A DNA stretch of 64,000 nt from Schistocerca nitens (GCF_023898315.1 NC_064616.1:709805389-709869388); one strand, 5' to 3'; positions 1 to 10,312 are shown, counted from the first letter of the stretch. Numbers and translations are program-made. Notes: generated from the sequence alone by a model not told the origin.

Positions 1-381
1 AACTCTATTACAGCACGCTGTTTCTCACGCACTGACATAGTTGCGTTACACACCGCCGTGTTAGACGTTACAATTCGGAGCTCTCAGATGAGAAACATAG
101 AAGTAGATATCCTCGGTGTAACAAAGCAGTTTAAATCACTTAATAAAGGCAAGGCCTCCAGTCCAGATTGTATACCAGTCAGGTTCCTCTCAGAGTATGC
201 TGATAAAATAGCTCCATATTTAGCAATTATATACAACCACTCGCTCACAGAAAGATTCGTACCTAAAGACTGGAAAATTGCTCAAGTCACACCAATATCC
301 AAAAAGGGAAGTAGGAGTAATCCGCTGAATTACAGGCCTATTTCACTAACATTGATTTGCAGTAGGGTTTTCGAACATATA
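1..381 (+). mobile_element. CR1/L2-like LINE copy A, left half
   Basis: Part of a non-LTR retrotransposon reverse transcriptase interrupted by the Polinton. The frame from 58 reads VTKQFKSLNKGKASSPDCIP, NHSLTERFVPKDWKIAQVTP and NYRPISLT, the start of the RT domain, and aligns with copy B at about 22,320-22,620. It runs off the left window edge. Translation is open from 58 to the Polinton junction. The other half resumes at 14713. Confidence 0.9.
376..381. repeat. Target-site duplication CATATA, left
   Basis: The six bases CATATA precede the AGTAGTTGAG terminus and match the six bases directly after the right terminus. In the related LINE copy at about 22.6 kb this motif occurs once (...GAGCATATACTG), which is the state expected before insertion. 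Confidence 0.95.
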
Positions 382-1050
382 AGTAGTTGAGATTTGAGAG
401 GCCTGGACCACTTGGCCCATTTTAACAAAATACCTAAAAATCATATACTTACACATAATTTTTATTAAAAATTCTCAAATTCCATCACTTTTTTAAAAAT
501 TCATGTTTTTTCCATGTGCGAACCCCTCTCATCTAAAAATCAACCTATTTTCCTCAAAAATCTACCTATTTTCCTCAAAAATCATCCTTACTTTATAATA
601 AATTCCCAATTTTTTTCTGGAAAAGAGATTGATTTTTAGTTAAAAAACGATTTTTCACATGCGCTCACACATCACACATGCTATTTGCATGCCGCACACA
701 CGACATTAATTCATGTAAAACAGATGCTCACACAAAATAAAATAAAAATAAAAATTTATTGAAACATTTTTTTCTAATATAAATGGAGGTGAATGATCAA
801 ACTAAGAAATGTAAGCGCTGTGGCGACATCAAAGATCTAAACAGTTTCCATTCACATAAGTATACAAAAGATAAGCGCACTCATATGTGCATAGAGTGTT
901 ACAAAGAATATAACAGAAATCATTATCAAGCAAATAAGAACAAGAAGTTAGATAAAGTACTTTGTAAGTGTGGAAAATATGTATGTGCCTTTTATTATGA
1001 AAAGCATTTAAAATTACCATACCACAATCTTATAGAAAATTCTGTTTCTG
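382..1050 (+). repeat. Polinton left terminal inverted repeat (669 bp)
   Basis: Matches the reverse complement of the right end with about five single-base differences (hand comparison). The match fades within the last codons of the embedded zinc-finger gene. The outer 400 bp is AT-rich and apparently non-coding; it contains a short tandem pair around the phrase CTATTTTCCTCAAAAAT near 545-590. Confidence 0.95.
780..785 (+). promoter_or_regulatory. TAAATG start motif, left TIR gene
   Basis: Context TCTAATATAAATG. T at position -3 is unusual for animal Kozak contexts, so the motif is not explained by translation preference. Confidence 0.55.
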
Positions 1051-1061
1051 AAATATATTGA
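783..1061 (+). CDS. TIR-encoded zinc-finger protein, left copy (92 aa)
   Basis: A small basic protein with two predicted zinc-binding modules. Residues about 10-40 hold CKRCG and, 24 residues later, CIECYKEYN, a CxxC...CxxC finger like those in phage and large-DNA-virus HNH-associated proteins. Residues about 61-81 hold CKCGK...C...H...H, resembling short viral C2H2-like fingers. The start is preceded directly by TAA (TATAAATG), as in most genes of the element. A gene within the TIR has been reported for Polintons (PTIR); I cannot test homology to it. Because it lies in the TIR it exists in two copies. Function unknown; nucleic-acid binding is an inference from the fingers. Confidence 0.85.
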   Translation: MEVNDQTKKCKRCGDIKDLNSFHSHKYTKDKRTHMCIECYKEYNRNHYQANKNKKLDKVLCKCGKYVCAFYYEKHLKLPYHNLIENSVSEIY

Positions 1062-1173
1062 ATAATTTTTATTCATATAAATAGAAAGGATTCTGAGACT
1101 TTCTTCAATTAAAGAAGGCACTTATTACTTCCTTGATTTTTTTCTGAGTATTTTTTTATTTTTATAGATAGAG

Positions 1174-4100
1174 ATGGAGAGATACACAGTAGCACAGCTA
1201 CGTGACTTCTGTAGAAGGAAAGGATACACTCATTACTATAGATTACGGAAAGATGAATTAATCCAGTTCATAATCCATAATTTAAATAATGAAAGGACCA
1301 GAAAAAACTTTAATGCACTACCATACTATGATGAAAATGTAAATGAAATTTATGAACCCGAATCTAAAGAATTGAAGGAAATATTCCCATTCTCAACAGA
1401 TGTATTTGAAAAGCCACCAAAGAAAGAGTTGAAGAAAATATTTCCATTCTCTACAGATATATTTAAAACATCAGAAAAGAAAGAGTTGAAGGAAATATTC
1501 CCCTTCTCAACAAATGTACTTGAAAACCCTAGAGAAAGAAATAAGAACAAAACTTATTTAGTTCAGAAAGCTTTTGAAAATAGATTACAGATCATTAATA
1601 TTGAAAATACTAAAAACTTGATAGATCCAAGATATTTCCATACTTCTATTGAACATAATATGTTTCAGTTAATTAAAGATAATCTCAAGATTCATAATGG
1701 CTTAAAAGTGAATATGCAGTTATTCTGCGAATTTAAACTACCCAATAACAATCAAGGCCGGACATTTAAATTTCAGTCATACAATCAAACAATTACTCAT
1801 GAAAAAGACATCAAAAAGTTTTTTAAGAGTGCTAAAAGAGAAATGTTACCAAGACTAACTGAATTTCAAGCAAGAGGATCAGGGTGGACATTAGAAAGAG
1901 TTATTGGACTACAACTAGCAATTAACAGACATAATCCTCTAAGGGGATCATCTTATATTGAATTACCAAAAACAATAAAAGACAAAAAAGCTTGCATTAA
2001 TGTTAAAAATAAAGATCAAAAATGCTTTCTTTGGTCTATAAAATCAGCATTATTTCCTGCAAAACACCATGTAGACAGATTTTCAAATTCTAAAAATGTT
2101 GGACTGGAAATCGATGAAAAATTAAGTAAATTCCAATATCCAATTAAAATAGAAGCTGTTGCAAAAATAGAAAATGTTCTGAATATCTCCATCAATGTTT
2201 ATTCTTATTATGATAGATTTAATGTCTATCCACTAAAAATTACAAAACAAAAGAAAGATAAGCACATTAACCTATTATATTTTAAAGAAGAAGATAATGG
2301 ACATTATTGTTGGATTAAAGACTTATCGAAATTAACATATATGCAGATTACAAAACACAATGGTAGGAAATTCATTTGTGATATGTGTTTACTCCATTTC
2401 AATTCTAAAGAAAAACTGGATATACATATTCCAGATTGCTTAGTAAATAAACCAGTTAGAGTAGAACTTCCACAAAATGGGGAAATTATCACTTTCAAAA
2501 ATTATCAGAATACTATGAAAGTTCCTTTTGTGATATATGCAGATTTTGAGAGCTTGTTACAAAAAATTGACACATGTCAACCAAATCCAGATGAATCATA
2601 TACGATGAAGTATCAGAAACATGAACCATGTGGATTCTGCTACAACATAAAGTATGTTCATGGACATTATAAAGATCCTGTTGTGTATAGAGGTCCAGAT
2701 ACCAAAAGTAAATTCATTGAGATGATTAAGAAAGAAGTAGAACAAATAGGTAACATTTATTCTGAGAAAGAACCTATGAAACCACTTACAAAAGATGAGA
2801 GAAAAGCATATTCTAAGGCAGAGATATGTCATATCTGTGTAGGTAAATTAAATGAATTACCTCCAATATTGATGAGATTAAAACAACAAATTGAAAATAA
2901 AATAAAACATGTTAATGGTAAATTAGAGTCATTAAGAAAAAGAAATCTAGATGAAAGTAATGTGGAGGTACAAAGATATAAAAAGTCATTAGAATATAAC
3001 AATAAGCAATTAGATTCTTTCAATGATAAAGTAAATGAAAATATTAAAAAGTTCGTGACCATGATCATTTAACTGGTTTATTCAGAGGTGCTGCTCATAG
3101 TTACTGTAACCTGTGTTATCAGTTACCAAGATTTGTCCCCATTTATCTCCACAATCTATCAGGATATGATTCACACTTATTTGTAAAAGAACTTGGATAT
3201 GATGAGAAACCAATAGATTTGATTCCAAATAATGAAGAAAAATACATAAGCTTTGGAAAATGTACTAAAAATATAAAGATGAAGTTCTTAGATTCATTCA
3301 GATTCATGGCTTCTTCTTTAGATAAACTCTCATCTAATTTGAAGAAAGATCAAATGGAAAATACCAAAAAGTTCTTTCCAGAAGGTAAAGTGGATCTGGT
3401 TATCAGAAAAGGTGTTTATCCATATGATTACATGGACAGTTGCAAAAGATTTGAAGAAACACAATTACCATCAAAAACTGAATTCTATAGTAAACTAAAC
3501 ATGTGTGACATAAGTGATGAAGATTATGAACATGCAAAATTAGTGTGACAGAAATTTAATATTAAAAATCTTGGAGAATATCATGATTTATAACTAAAAA
3601 CTGATGTTCTATTATTAGCTGATGTATTTGAAAACTTCAGAGAAACTTGTATGAAAGCGTATAGTTTGGATCCAGCTTGGTATTATACAGCACCAGGATT
3701 AAGTGGGGATGCAATGTTGAAAATAACTAAACAACCACTTGATTTATTACATGATTATGATATGATACTGATGACTGAAAATGGAATTAGAGGTGGAATA
3801 TCACAATGCTGTAAGAGATATGTAAAAGCAAATAACAAATATTTAAAAGATTTTGATAAAGAAAAAGACTCAAATTATTTAATGTATATTGATGCTAATA
3901 ATCTATATGGATGGGCAATATCACAGTATTTACCTTATGGTGAATTTGAATGGTTAAACTATCCTCAATTTCATGTAAACTATTGGAGAAAAAAACATTA
4001 TGAAAATGGAAGATAATTCTGAATATGGATACATTCTTGAAGTGGATTTAGAATATCCAGAACAATTACATGATGAACATAAAGATCTTCCACTTGCTCC

Positions 4101-5115
4101 AGAAAATAAACTTGTTCCAGGAACAAAAGAGTCAAAACTAATAACAACATTACAAAACAAAATGAAATATGTGATACATTACAGAAATTTAAAACAGTAT
4201 TTAAAACTGGGGATAAAGATGACAAAGATTCATAGAATTCTCAAATTTAAACAGTCAGATTGGTTAAAGAAATACATAGATTTGAATACTCAAATGAGAA
4301 CCGAAGCAACAAACGATTTTGAGAAAGATTTCTATAAACTGATGAATAATTCAGTGTTTGGGAAAACGATGGAAAATATAAGAAACAGAGTGGATATAAG
4401 GTTAGTATCTGATGCTGAAGTATGTGATAAATTAATAGCTAGACCGAATTTCAAGAGTAGAACAATATTCAATGACAACCTGGTTGCAATACATATGCAG
4501 AAGACGAAAATCGAGTTTAATAAGCCTATTTATCTGGGTATGAGTATTTTAGACTTATCAAAAGATCTGATGTATGATTTCCATTACAATATTATGAAAC
4601 CTAAATATGGAGATGATATTGAATTGTGTTATCAAGACACTGACTCATTCATATATAACATAAAGACTGAAGACTTCTACAAAGATATGAAAGATATGGT
4701 AGAACTATTTGATACAAGTGACTATCCAAAAGATAATGAGTATGACATACCACAAGTCAATAGGAAAGTTTTGGGTAAGATGAAAGATGAGTGTAGTGGA
4801 AAAATTATGACAGAATTTGTGGGTTTAAGAGCAAAAATGTATGCCTATAAAGTAGACGAAAAAGAGAATAAAAAATCTAAAGGTGTGAAGAAATGTGTGG
4901 TGAAAAATAAAATATCGTTAGAAGATTATAAAGATTGCCTCTTTAATAATAGGGAACAATACAGAACAATGAATCCCATTAGAAGTGAGAAACATGAGAT
5001 ATATACTGTAGAAGTAAATAAAAAAGCTCTAAGCCCATATGATAATAAGAGAATTGTTTTAGAAAATAAAATAGATACCTTACCTTATGGTCATTACAGA
5101 TATTCAACAGCATGA
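1174..5115 (+). pseudogene. polB: Protein-primed family B DNA polymerase (PolB), broken
   Basis: Replicates the element's linear DNA. The N-terminus (residues about 3-40) resembles a SAP DNA-binding domain. Three 19-residue repeats built on KELKEIFPFST follow (1366-1536), then a region with FQARGSGWTLE and the conserved KDQKCFLWS block typical of Polinton polymerases. The 3'-5' exonuclease begins at VIYADFESL. Polymerase motifs are recognisable: a [14 protein letters not shown] block, a KLMNNSVFGKTMEN block and the YQDTDS catalytic motif near 4630. Total span is normal for the family. The gene is broken, with several breaks. It is the only large gene pointing rightward in the left half, and it converges on the KilA-N gene. 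Unlike the structural genes, its start is not preceded by TAA. Confidence 0.95.
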
Positions 5116-5186
5116 ATATTGAATAAAAAAACAAAATAAAAAACTCTACACTTGTACAAACATTGCAATGAATAGAGAGAAACAAA

Positions 5187-6030
5187 TTATATTTTCTCTG
5201 AAGTCAGTATCTCTATATCTCTGAGTAAATCTTGTAGTGTTTTATCATTTTTAATCTGAAAGTGATTGAACTTACAATCAATATAATCTAATGATTCTCT
5301 CATTCTCTCCAATAAATTAAAAGCATTTGGATCATATTTCTTCTCTAAAATAATTTTCCATATTGGGGTATTTTGCTTTAAGCCGCTCAATAGTTTTCTT
5401 GTAATTACTTCTTATTGTTCTTATGAAGTAATATTCTCTTACAGGGTTTATACTGTTCTTTCTGATTATTGTATAAGTGTGATGTTTAGCAGATTTTCTT
5501 GTTTTTGGTGCTACATCTTCTTTAACTCTATCGATTGTTGATTCTAGTTCTTCATTTTTTATCCTTAATTGATCCATATTTTCAGTTACTTCTAAAATCT
5601 TTCCATTTAAGTTATGCATATTGCTCTCATATATAGTTCTATATTCATTTGCAAAATAGTCAAGAATTATATCATTACATTTATCATAAAAATCAACTGA
5701 TATCCAACTAGCAATTGCCAATATTAATTGTTTAGAAACATATTGACCAGTAATGGTTTTTCTTATTTCATCCTTATTATCTCCAGAAACTTCATACATA
5801 AAGCCGGTGACCACATCTGAGCGGCGGCTTTTATTTTCATAATATACAACTAACTGCTTAGCAGAATCTAATCGCTTCCAATTTCTAAACCTTTTTCCAG
5901 CCTGTTGACACAATTTAGTAGCATTAAAGTATCCAGTGTTTTTATATATAATTACTTTGAAATCACCAAACAAACCATAATAATACTTATCTTTAATCTG
6001 TTCATAACAAACATCTCTAAGTGAAGACAT
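5187..6030 (-). pseudogene. KilA-N domain protein (viral Bro/KilA-like)
   Basis: KilA-N proteins are DNA-binding factors of phages and nucleocytoplasmic large DNA viruses. The N-terminal 120 or so residues show the KilA-N pattern (YFNATKLC, FRNWKR, GQYVSKQLILAIASWIS, FANEYR). A coiled-coil stretch follows at about residues 145-175. The C-terminal part (HHTYTIIRKN, REYYFIRTIRSNYKKT) looks like the domain that follows KilA-N in iridovirus-type proteins (DUF3627-like, from memory). It is broken, about one break. It converges with PolB across only about 70 bp. KilA-N is not one of the core Polinton genes, so this is an accessory gene. It has no TAA directly before the start. Confidence 0.88.
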
Positions 6031-6116
6031 CTTGATTTATATTTAAATAAAATTACTCAATACTCAAAAAGTTCTTCACATTATTGAAAGAGAAAAATAA
6101 AAAAAGATTATAAGAA

Positions 6117-7208
6117 TTATAGTATAACATTACTTTTATTAACCCGACTATTGTGAGAATTATCGAAGCCTAACCACTTAACATATACCTTATCAACTTT
6201 CTTCTTCAATATTTTTTCAACAAGATATACATCTGGAAAATTCGTCTTCTGTAATTCATGTTCATAGAAGGAACCTTTTATCTCCTCACCACTACTGTCT
6301 TTCAATTTATATGTAACAGGATTGGATGACACAACATCTATTATTTCAAATATATCTGTTGACCAGTTAGCAGTATATCCCTTTTCAAATATTCCTTTCA
6401 GTTTACTAATCCTCACTTTATCTCCAACTTTATATTTATTCTTCTTAGGGACTATAACAACACTCTCTGGTTTGTAATTCTTATCAACATCTTTCATTTT
6501 TGTTGTTCTATGCTTTGTATTGTTGTATTCATTGACCAATTTGGAGACTAAATCAATCCACTTATAATTACCTTGAAGAGCAAATCTCTTCCACATTTTC
6601 TCTTTAAGTGTTCTATTAAATCGTTCTACAACAGATGCTTTCATCTCTGTAAAAGTAGAATAATGATTGATATCATACTGCTTCATGAGTTTTTCAACAT
6701 CTTTATTATAGAATTCTTTACCATTATCTGTTTGTAGATGTTTAGGATGTCTTATTTCAAATATTGTTTTAAATGCATCAGCTACATTTTTACCTGTTTT
6801 ATCTTTAACTGGAATAGCCCATCCATACTTTGAGAAAACATCAATTACTGTTAATAAATATATATAGCCTCTATTTATTTTTGAAATTCCTTTCAGTTTT
6901 CCAGAATCCATTTCTACTAAATCTGCTTGCCATAAATCGTCAATACCAAGTGAAATAACCTCTCTTCTGGGAAAATTTTTCCTCATTGGTTTATGCAATT
7001 CATTTATAATTTCTTCACAAATATTAACAGTTCCAGAACCAACTTTACTTTGATCTAGACAAATTTTTTTAATCAATTTACTCTTTTTGCTTTGACATAC
7101 TGTGCAAATACCTTCAATCCTGTGTCTTCCATTTTTAGTTGTTACTGTTTGAGGATGATGTGTCTCTGTATACTTCTTACACTTTAAACACCAAATATGA
7201 TCATTCAT
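6117..7208 (-). CDS. int: Polinton integrase (rve fold) with chromodomain, 363 aa
   Basis: Inserts the element's DNA into the host chromosome; retrovirus-type integrase. The N-terminal zinc module has CLKC (7-10), a histidine pair near 17-18 and CTVC (35-38). The catalytic core has D96 (LWQADLVEM), D161 (HLQTDNGKEF) and E195 (SVVERFNRTLKEK), with 33 residues between the last two by hand count. A basic SH3-like region lies about 255-320 (YKVGDKVRISKLKG). A chromodomain-like tail lies about 326-363 (VYLVEKIL, VYVKWLGF); such tails are known to steer integration to chromatin marks. It appears whole. The start is TATATAAATG. It is the best-preserved long gene in the element. Confidence 0.95.
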   Translation of the reverse strand: MNDHIWCLKCKKYTETHHPQTVTTKNGRHRIEGICTVCQSKKSKLIKKICLDQSKVGSGTVNICEEIINELHKPMRKNFPRREVISLGIDDLWQADLVEMDSGKLKGISKINRGYIYLLTVIDVFSKYGWAIPVKDKTGKNVADAFKTIFEIRHPKHLQTDNGKEFYNKDVEKLMKQYDINHYSTFTEMKASVVERFNRTLKEKMWKRFALQGNYKWIDLVSKLVNEYNNTKHRTTKMKDVDKNYKPESVVIVPKKNKYKVGDKVRISKLKGIFEKGYTANWSTDIFEIIDVVSSNPVTYKLKDSSGEEIKGSFYEHELQKTNFPDVYLVEKILKKKVDKVYVKWLGFDNSHNSRVNKSNVIL

Positions 7209-7211
7209 TTA
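7206..7211 (-). promoter_or_regulatory. TAAATG start motif, integrase
   Basis: Context TCTATATAAATG on the minus strand; nearly the same as the major capsid context. Confidence 0.55.
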
Positions 7212-7227
7212 TATAGAAGAAAAAATA

Positions 7228-7944
7228 CTAACGTTCCAAGCTATCTTCATGAATACAATGTTCTACTTTTCCAAATATGTATAACTTTACTCGAATAGGA
7301 ACTATTGCATCTGTGATATTTACACACATAACATCATCGGTACAAGTAGTAATAGATACATTATCTATGTTTCTAGAGTCAACTGATTTGCTTAAATGTC
7401 CTTCATGATAAAACTTAAAATTCAAATCTATTTTTATTAATTCACCAATACTGCTATAAGCTCTTACAATAATTTTCATAATTTTAATGTCATAATCAAA
7501 CACATGATCCAGTATATCACCTTTCTTTCTAAAAGTGAATTCAATGAACTGTTTGTCAATGATTTTATTATCTAATTTCTCAATCTGACTAATGTATGGT
7601 TGTAAATCTGTTTTTGTAAAGTAATCTGAAAAAGCTTTCTCAATCTCTTTTTTACTGTAGTAGTTACTGAACTGTGTTAGAATACTTGAGTATTCAGCTT
7701 TACTAACAACATCCAATAATTTTTTTTCAAGATACTGTTTAGTAACTGCATCATATCCACTTATTGGATCAGCTATATTAACTATTCTTCTTCCCAGAAA
7801 ATTGATATAACTCTTTGATTTCTTAAGAAGATCTGTAAAATACTTTTGAAACTTGAGAAAATTCTTTTCTACATCTTTCAGCTTGTCTAAATCGGGTAAC
7901 ACTATATCACTTGTCTCAGCTATCTTATTTCCAAAAATATCCAT
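7228..7944 (-). CDS. Coiled-coil protein with phage tail-fibre-like motif, 238 aa
   Basis: Not identified with a named Polinton gene. Residues about 15-50 form a charged coiled coil. Then comes GRRIVNIADPISGYDAVTKQ followed by YLEKKL, a segment very like the I-x-N-(V/L)-x-x-P...D-A-V-x-K-x-Y motif of phage tail fibres and of appendage proteins in some midsize DNA viruses. Further heptad-like sequence follows to about 150, then a beta-rich C-terminal 85 residues that could be a binding head. A virion fibre or spike role is inference. It overlaps the protease gene by 20 bases on the same strand. The start is preceded by TAA (AATAAATG). It looks whole. Confidence 0.75.
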   Translation of the reverse strand: MDIFGNKIAETSDIVLPDLDKLKDVEKNFLKFQKYFTDLLKKSKSYINFLGRRIVNIADPISGYDAVTKQYLEKKLLDVVSKAEYSSILTQFSNYYSKKEIEKAFSDYFTKTDLQPYISQIEKLDNKIIDKQFIEFTFRKKGDILDHVFDYDIKIMKIIVRAYSSIGELIKIDLNFKFYHEGHLSKSVDSRNIDNVSITTCTDDVMCVNITDAIVPIRVKLYIFGKVEHCIHEDSLER

Positions 7945-8330
7945 TTATTAAGTTCAAAATTTCATCAAACTTGTAACCATCGGAAAACAGTTTTAAAACG
8001 AATAAACATAAATGTCCGCAAATATAATCATCGAATTTTTGAATCCTTTCTACATTATAATACAACTCATCTGATCCTAAATATTTAACCAATTCTGTTG
8101 GAATATTTCCTCCAAATGAATCAAACACATACTTCTTGTTACTGCTTTTATAATAACAAATCCAGTGTGTGCCAACATGATCTGATGTATCTAAATTTAT
8201 GATACCACATTCAATTTTATTTGGCTTTAATGGAAGTTCATCAATCATGAAAACACCTCTAAAGTTCTTAATTTTCAGTTCTTTTACTAATTTTTCTATA
8301 TCAAAATTACTTAAAGCATGTTTATAGTTC
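7925..8330 (-). CDS. pro: Adenovirus-type cysteine protease (PRO)
   Basis: Cleaves virion proteins during maturation in adenoviruses and, by homology, in Polinton virions. The family order His...Asp...Cys is present: GTHWICYYK, YVFDSFGG and YICGHLCLFVL. Upstream in the same frame is ALSNFDIEKLVKELKIKNFRG, the usual N-terminal block of Polinton proteases, so the gene extends well beyond the internal methionine at 8248. I could not assign a normal ATG, and give the extent only to the end of the neighbouring gene. Typical length is about 130-200 residues, which fits. It is downstream of and adjacent to the pX-like gene. Confidence 0.9.
7942..7947 (-). promoter_or_regulatory. TAAATG start motif, tail-fibre-like gene
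   Basis: Context CTTAATAAATG, inside the end of the protease gene; identical in its last eleven bases to the core-like gene start. Confidence 0.5.
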
Positions 8331-8786
8331 TCAATTATTTTTTTGAAATTTTTTTTTAATCCCAGTTCCTTTTTTCTTCTCCATCTCCAAATTATGTCTC
8401 TTTTGTTCTACCAATTCAGCATCTTCTTTCTTTTTCTTCTGAACTGCACTTGTAATTGCTGCAGCACCTCCTGCTAATGATCCTAATGCACCTAATGCCG
8501 CAAATAATAGTGGGAGAAAACCTCCTTCATGTTCATTTAAACCAGAACTTTCTTTCTTTTGTTTCAAGTATTCAAAGATCTTTTTAATAACTGGAATACC
8601 TAATGTCAGAATAAGAGAGCCACCTTTTTTAATCTGATTAGACTTTTGTCTCTTCTGAACATCAGTTAAATAATTATCAAGGAAATCATATTTATTTAAT
8701 TCATCTTTGGATAATTTTATCTTTACAGATTTTGGTTTAGTTTTACCACCTGGAGTAATATTATAGTTAATTGAAAATGTTTTCAT
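8331..8786 (-). CDS. pX-like virion protein with hydrophobic Gly/Ala segment, 151 aa
   Basis: A basic protein (many lysines at both ends) with a central segment GGFLPLLFAALGALGSLAGG at about residues 88-107. That segment resembles the GGFLP...-type hydrophobic stretch of the adenovirus pX/mu protein and of Polinton minor virion proteins (PX/PC classes). A role in packing DNA or disrupting membranes is inference. The start is TTAAATG and is well supported by the gap to the next gene. It looks whole. It is followed directly by the protease, which processes pX-like proteins in adenoviruses. Confidence 0.7.
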   Translation of the reverse strand: MKTFSINYNITPGGKTKPKSVKIKLSKDELNKYDFLDNYLTDVQKRQKSNQIKKGGSLILTLGIPVIKKIFEYLKQKKESSGLNEHEGGFLPLLFAALGALGSLAGGAAAITSAVQKKKKEDAELVEQKRHNLEMEKKKGTGIKKKFQKNN

Positions 8787-8789
8787 TTA
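8784..8789 (-). promoter_or_regulatory. TAAATG start motif, pX-like gene
   Basis: Context CTTAATTAAATG on the minus strand, in the short gap before the PLA2-like gene. Confidence 0.5.
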
Positions 8790-8808
8790 ATTAAGATAAA
8801 AATTTATG

Positions 8809-9645
8809 TTATAGTCCCCAGCCATTATCATCCATTTCACTACCCATTCCTAATTTTCTTTTTCCATACGTTATTCCTCTTACAGCTGTTGCTGCTAGTT
8901 TTTCACCAACTGATGCATCTTTACTGTTCATTCTCTCTTTTGCTTTAAGTTGTAAAATTTTATCCACTTCATGTCAGGACTTTAAATCTTTGTTATCTCT
9001 ACATGCAATATTGTGTTCTATACAAGCCTCATCTAATGGATTGATTCCTTTATCACCACGTGCCAATCTTTCTTCTAACTTCGTAAATGGACCACAGTAC
9101 GAAAAACCTGGAATATGCATCTCAGGAAATGGTGAATTGTTTAAAACCCAGTTGACTAATCCTTTACCATATTTCTCTGATTTCCAGAATGTGTGTGGTA
9201 AATTATTCAAAAATCTGATTAAATATGGCATACCTTTAGGATTATTAATTATAAAGTCATTAAATTTGTTTGTCAACATTTTAGTTATTGCCACCTTTTC
9301 ATTGTGAAAGTTTTTATTTCCAGCTAATTCTTCTCCATGAATAACAGTTAATCGGTCGATTAAATCTCTCACATCATTCATCGAAACATATTCAACAGGT
9401 TTCTCTGTATAGTTTTTTATCAATCCTTCGCCAGATCTTTTTGGGCTTGATTTGTTTCTCAGTTTCAGCCATATTGGTTTAATTAATTCATTATATTTAT
9501 CACTTCTACTGGATTTGGGTTTCTTGGAATCTGGATCATTGTTTTGAAATATTGCATTAGTTAATAGTAAAATATCTTCATATGTATCTAAATCTTCTTC
9601 ATAATATCCATCACCATTAACAGTATTTTGAGTTAAGAGATTCAT
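8809..9645 (-). pseudogene. Structural protein with phospholipase A2-like domain
   Basis: The N-terminal 150 residues are acidic then basic and of unknown fold. From about residue 170 a PLA2-like block appears: YCGPFTKLEERLARGDKGIN then PLDEACIEH, matching the calcium-loop and active-site order of the PLA2 domain in parvovirus VP1 and in some Polinton-like/adintovirus proteins. A downstream basic tail includes AVRGITYGKRKLG. Such domains help virions breach endosomal membranes in parvoviruses; the same role here is inference. The gene is broken, about one break. Its start lacks the TAAATG context of its neighbours. Confidence 0.75.
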
Positions 9646-9663
9646 TAAATCATCTGTTGCTTT

Positions 9664-10312
9664 TTAAACCTTCCCTTTGATTAAAATGGTGTCATTATAA
9701 AAATTTAACTTGTGAATCACCTATACAATGTTTTCCATTTTCAAATCATAGCCCAAATACTCTGTCATTAAGAGCTCCAAGGTATTTTGATACTGTTGGA
9801 CCAATATAGGTAGTTGGAGGCAATAATTTCTCTGTACTCATCTTTTGTTTTTCTTTTTGTTCTACACTTTTCAGCATTTGTTCAAGTTGTTTCTATTTTT
9901 GAGGTGATGGAGTAGAAACACTTGGAATATCATCATCTTTAGGGAATAAACTTTTCTCAAATGATGTTTCAGTTGGTGTTGAAGGAATCGGAAATATATC
10001 ATCATAATTTTCTTGATGATGATGATGGTAAGGAACCATCTGTTTTTCAACTTCTCTGTTTTCTTCAATTGCTTTCAACACATTATCACCTAAGCCCTCA
10101 ATTCCTTCCTTAACTTGTTGAATTGCATCAATAACAGGCTGATCTTCTTTTTTATATTTCCCACAGTCTGTTCTCGGTTGTTTCTTCCATGTTCGAAAAG
10201 CTTCTTTCAACTCTTCTTTTTTCTTTCTATTTCTCTTTGCTTTCTTAACAATTTCTGGATCATAACCACTATGCTTACTAACCTCCTTAGAGTGATCGTA
10301 TTTTGCAAACAT
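9664..10312 (-). pseudogene. Virion core-like protein, charged/coiled coil
   Basis: A very basic N-terminus (VKKAKRNRKKKEELKEAF) is followed by a coiled coil, a histidine run and a proline/serine-rich linker. The conserved C-terminal block TTYIGPTVSKYLGALNDRVFG corresponds to a YIGP...KYL block I know from Polinton and adintovirus core proteins; end-of-gene residues resemble the usual N-D-x-I-x-I-x-G finish. It is broken, with one to three breaks. It starts at AATAAATG. It is transcribed leftward between the ATPase and the PLA2-like gene. Confidence 0.65.
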
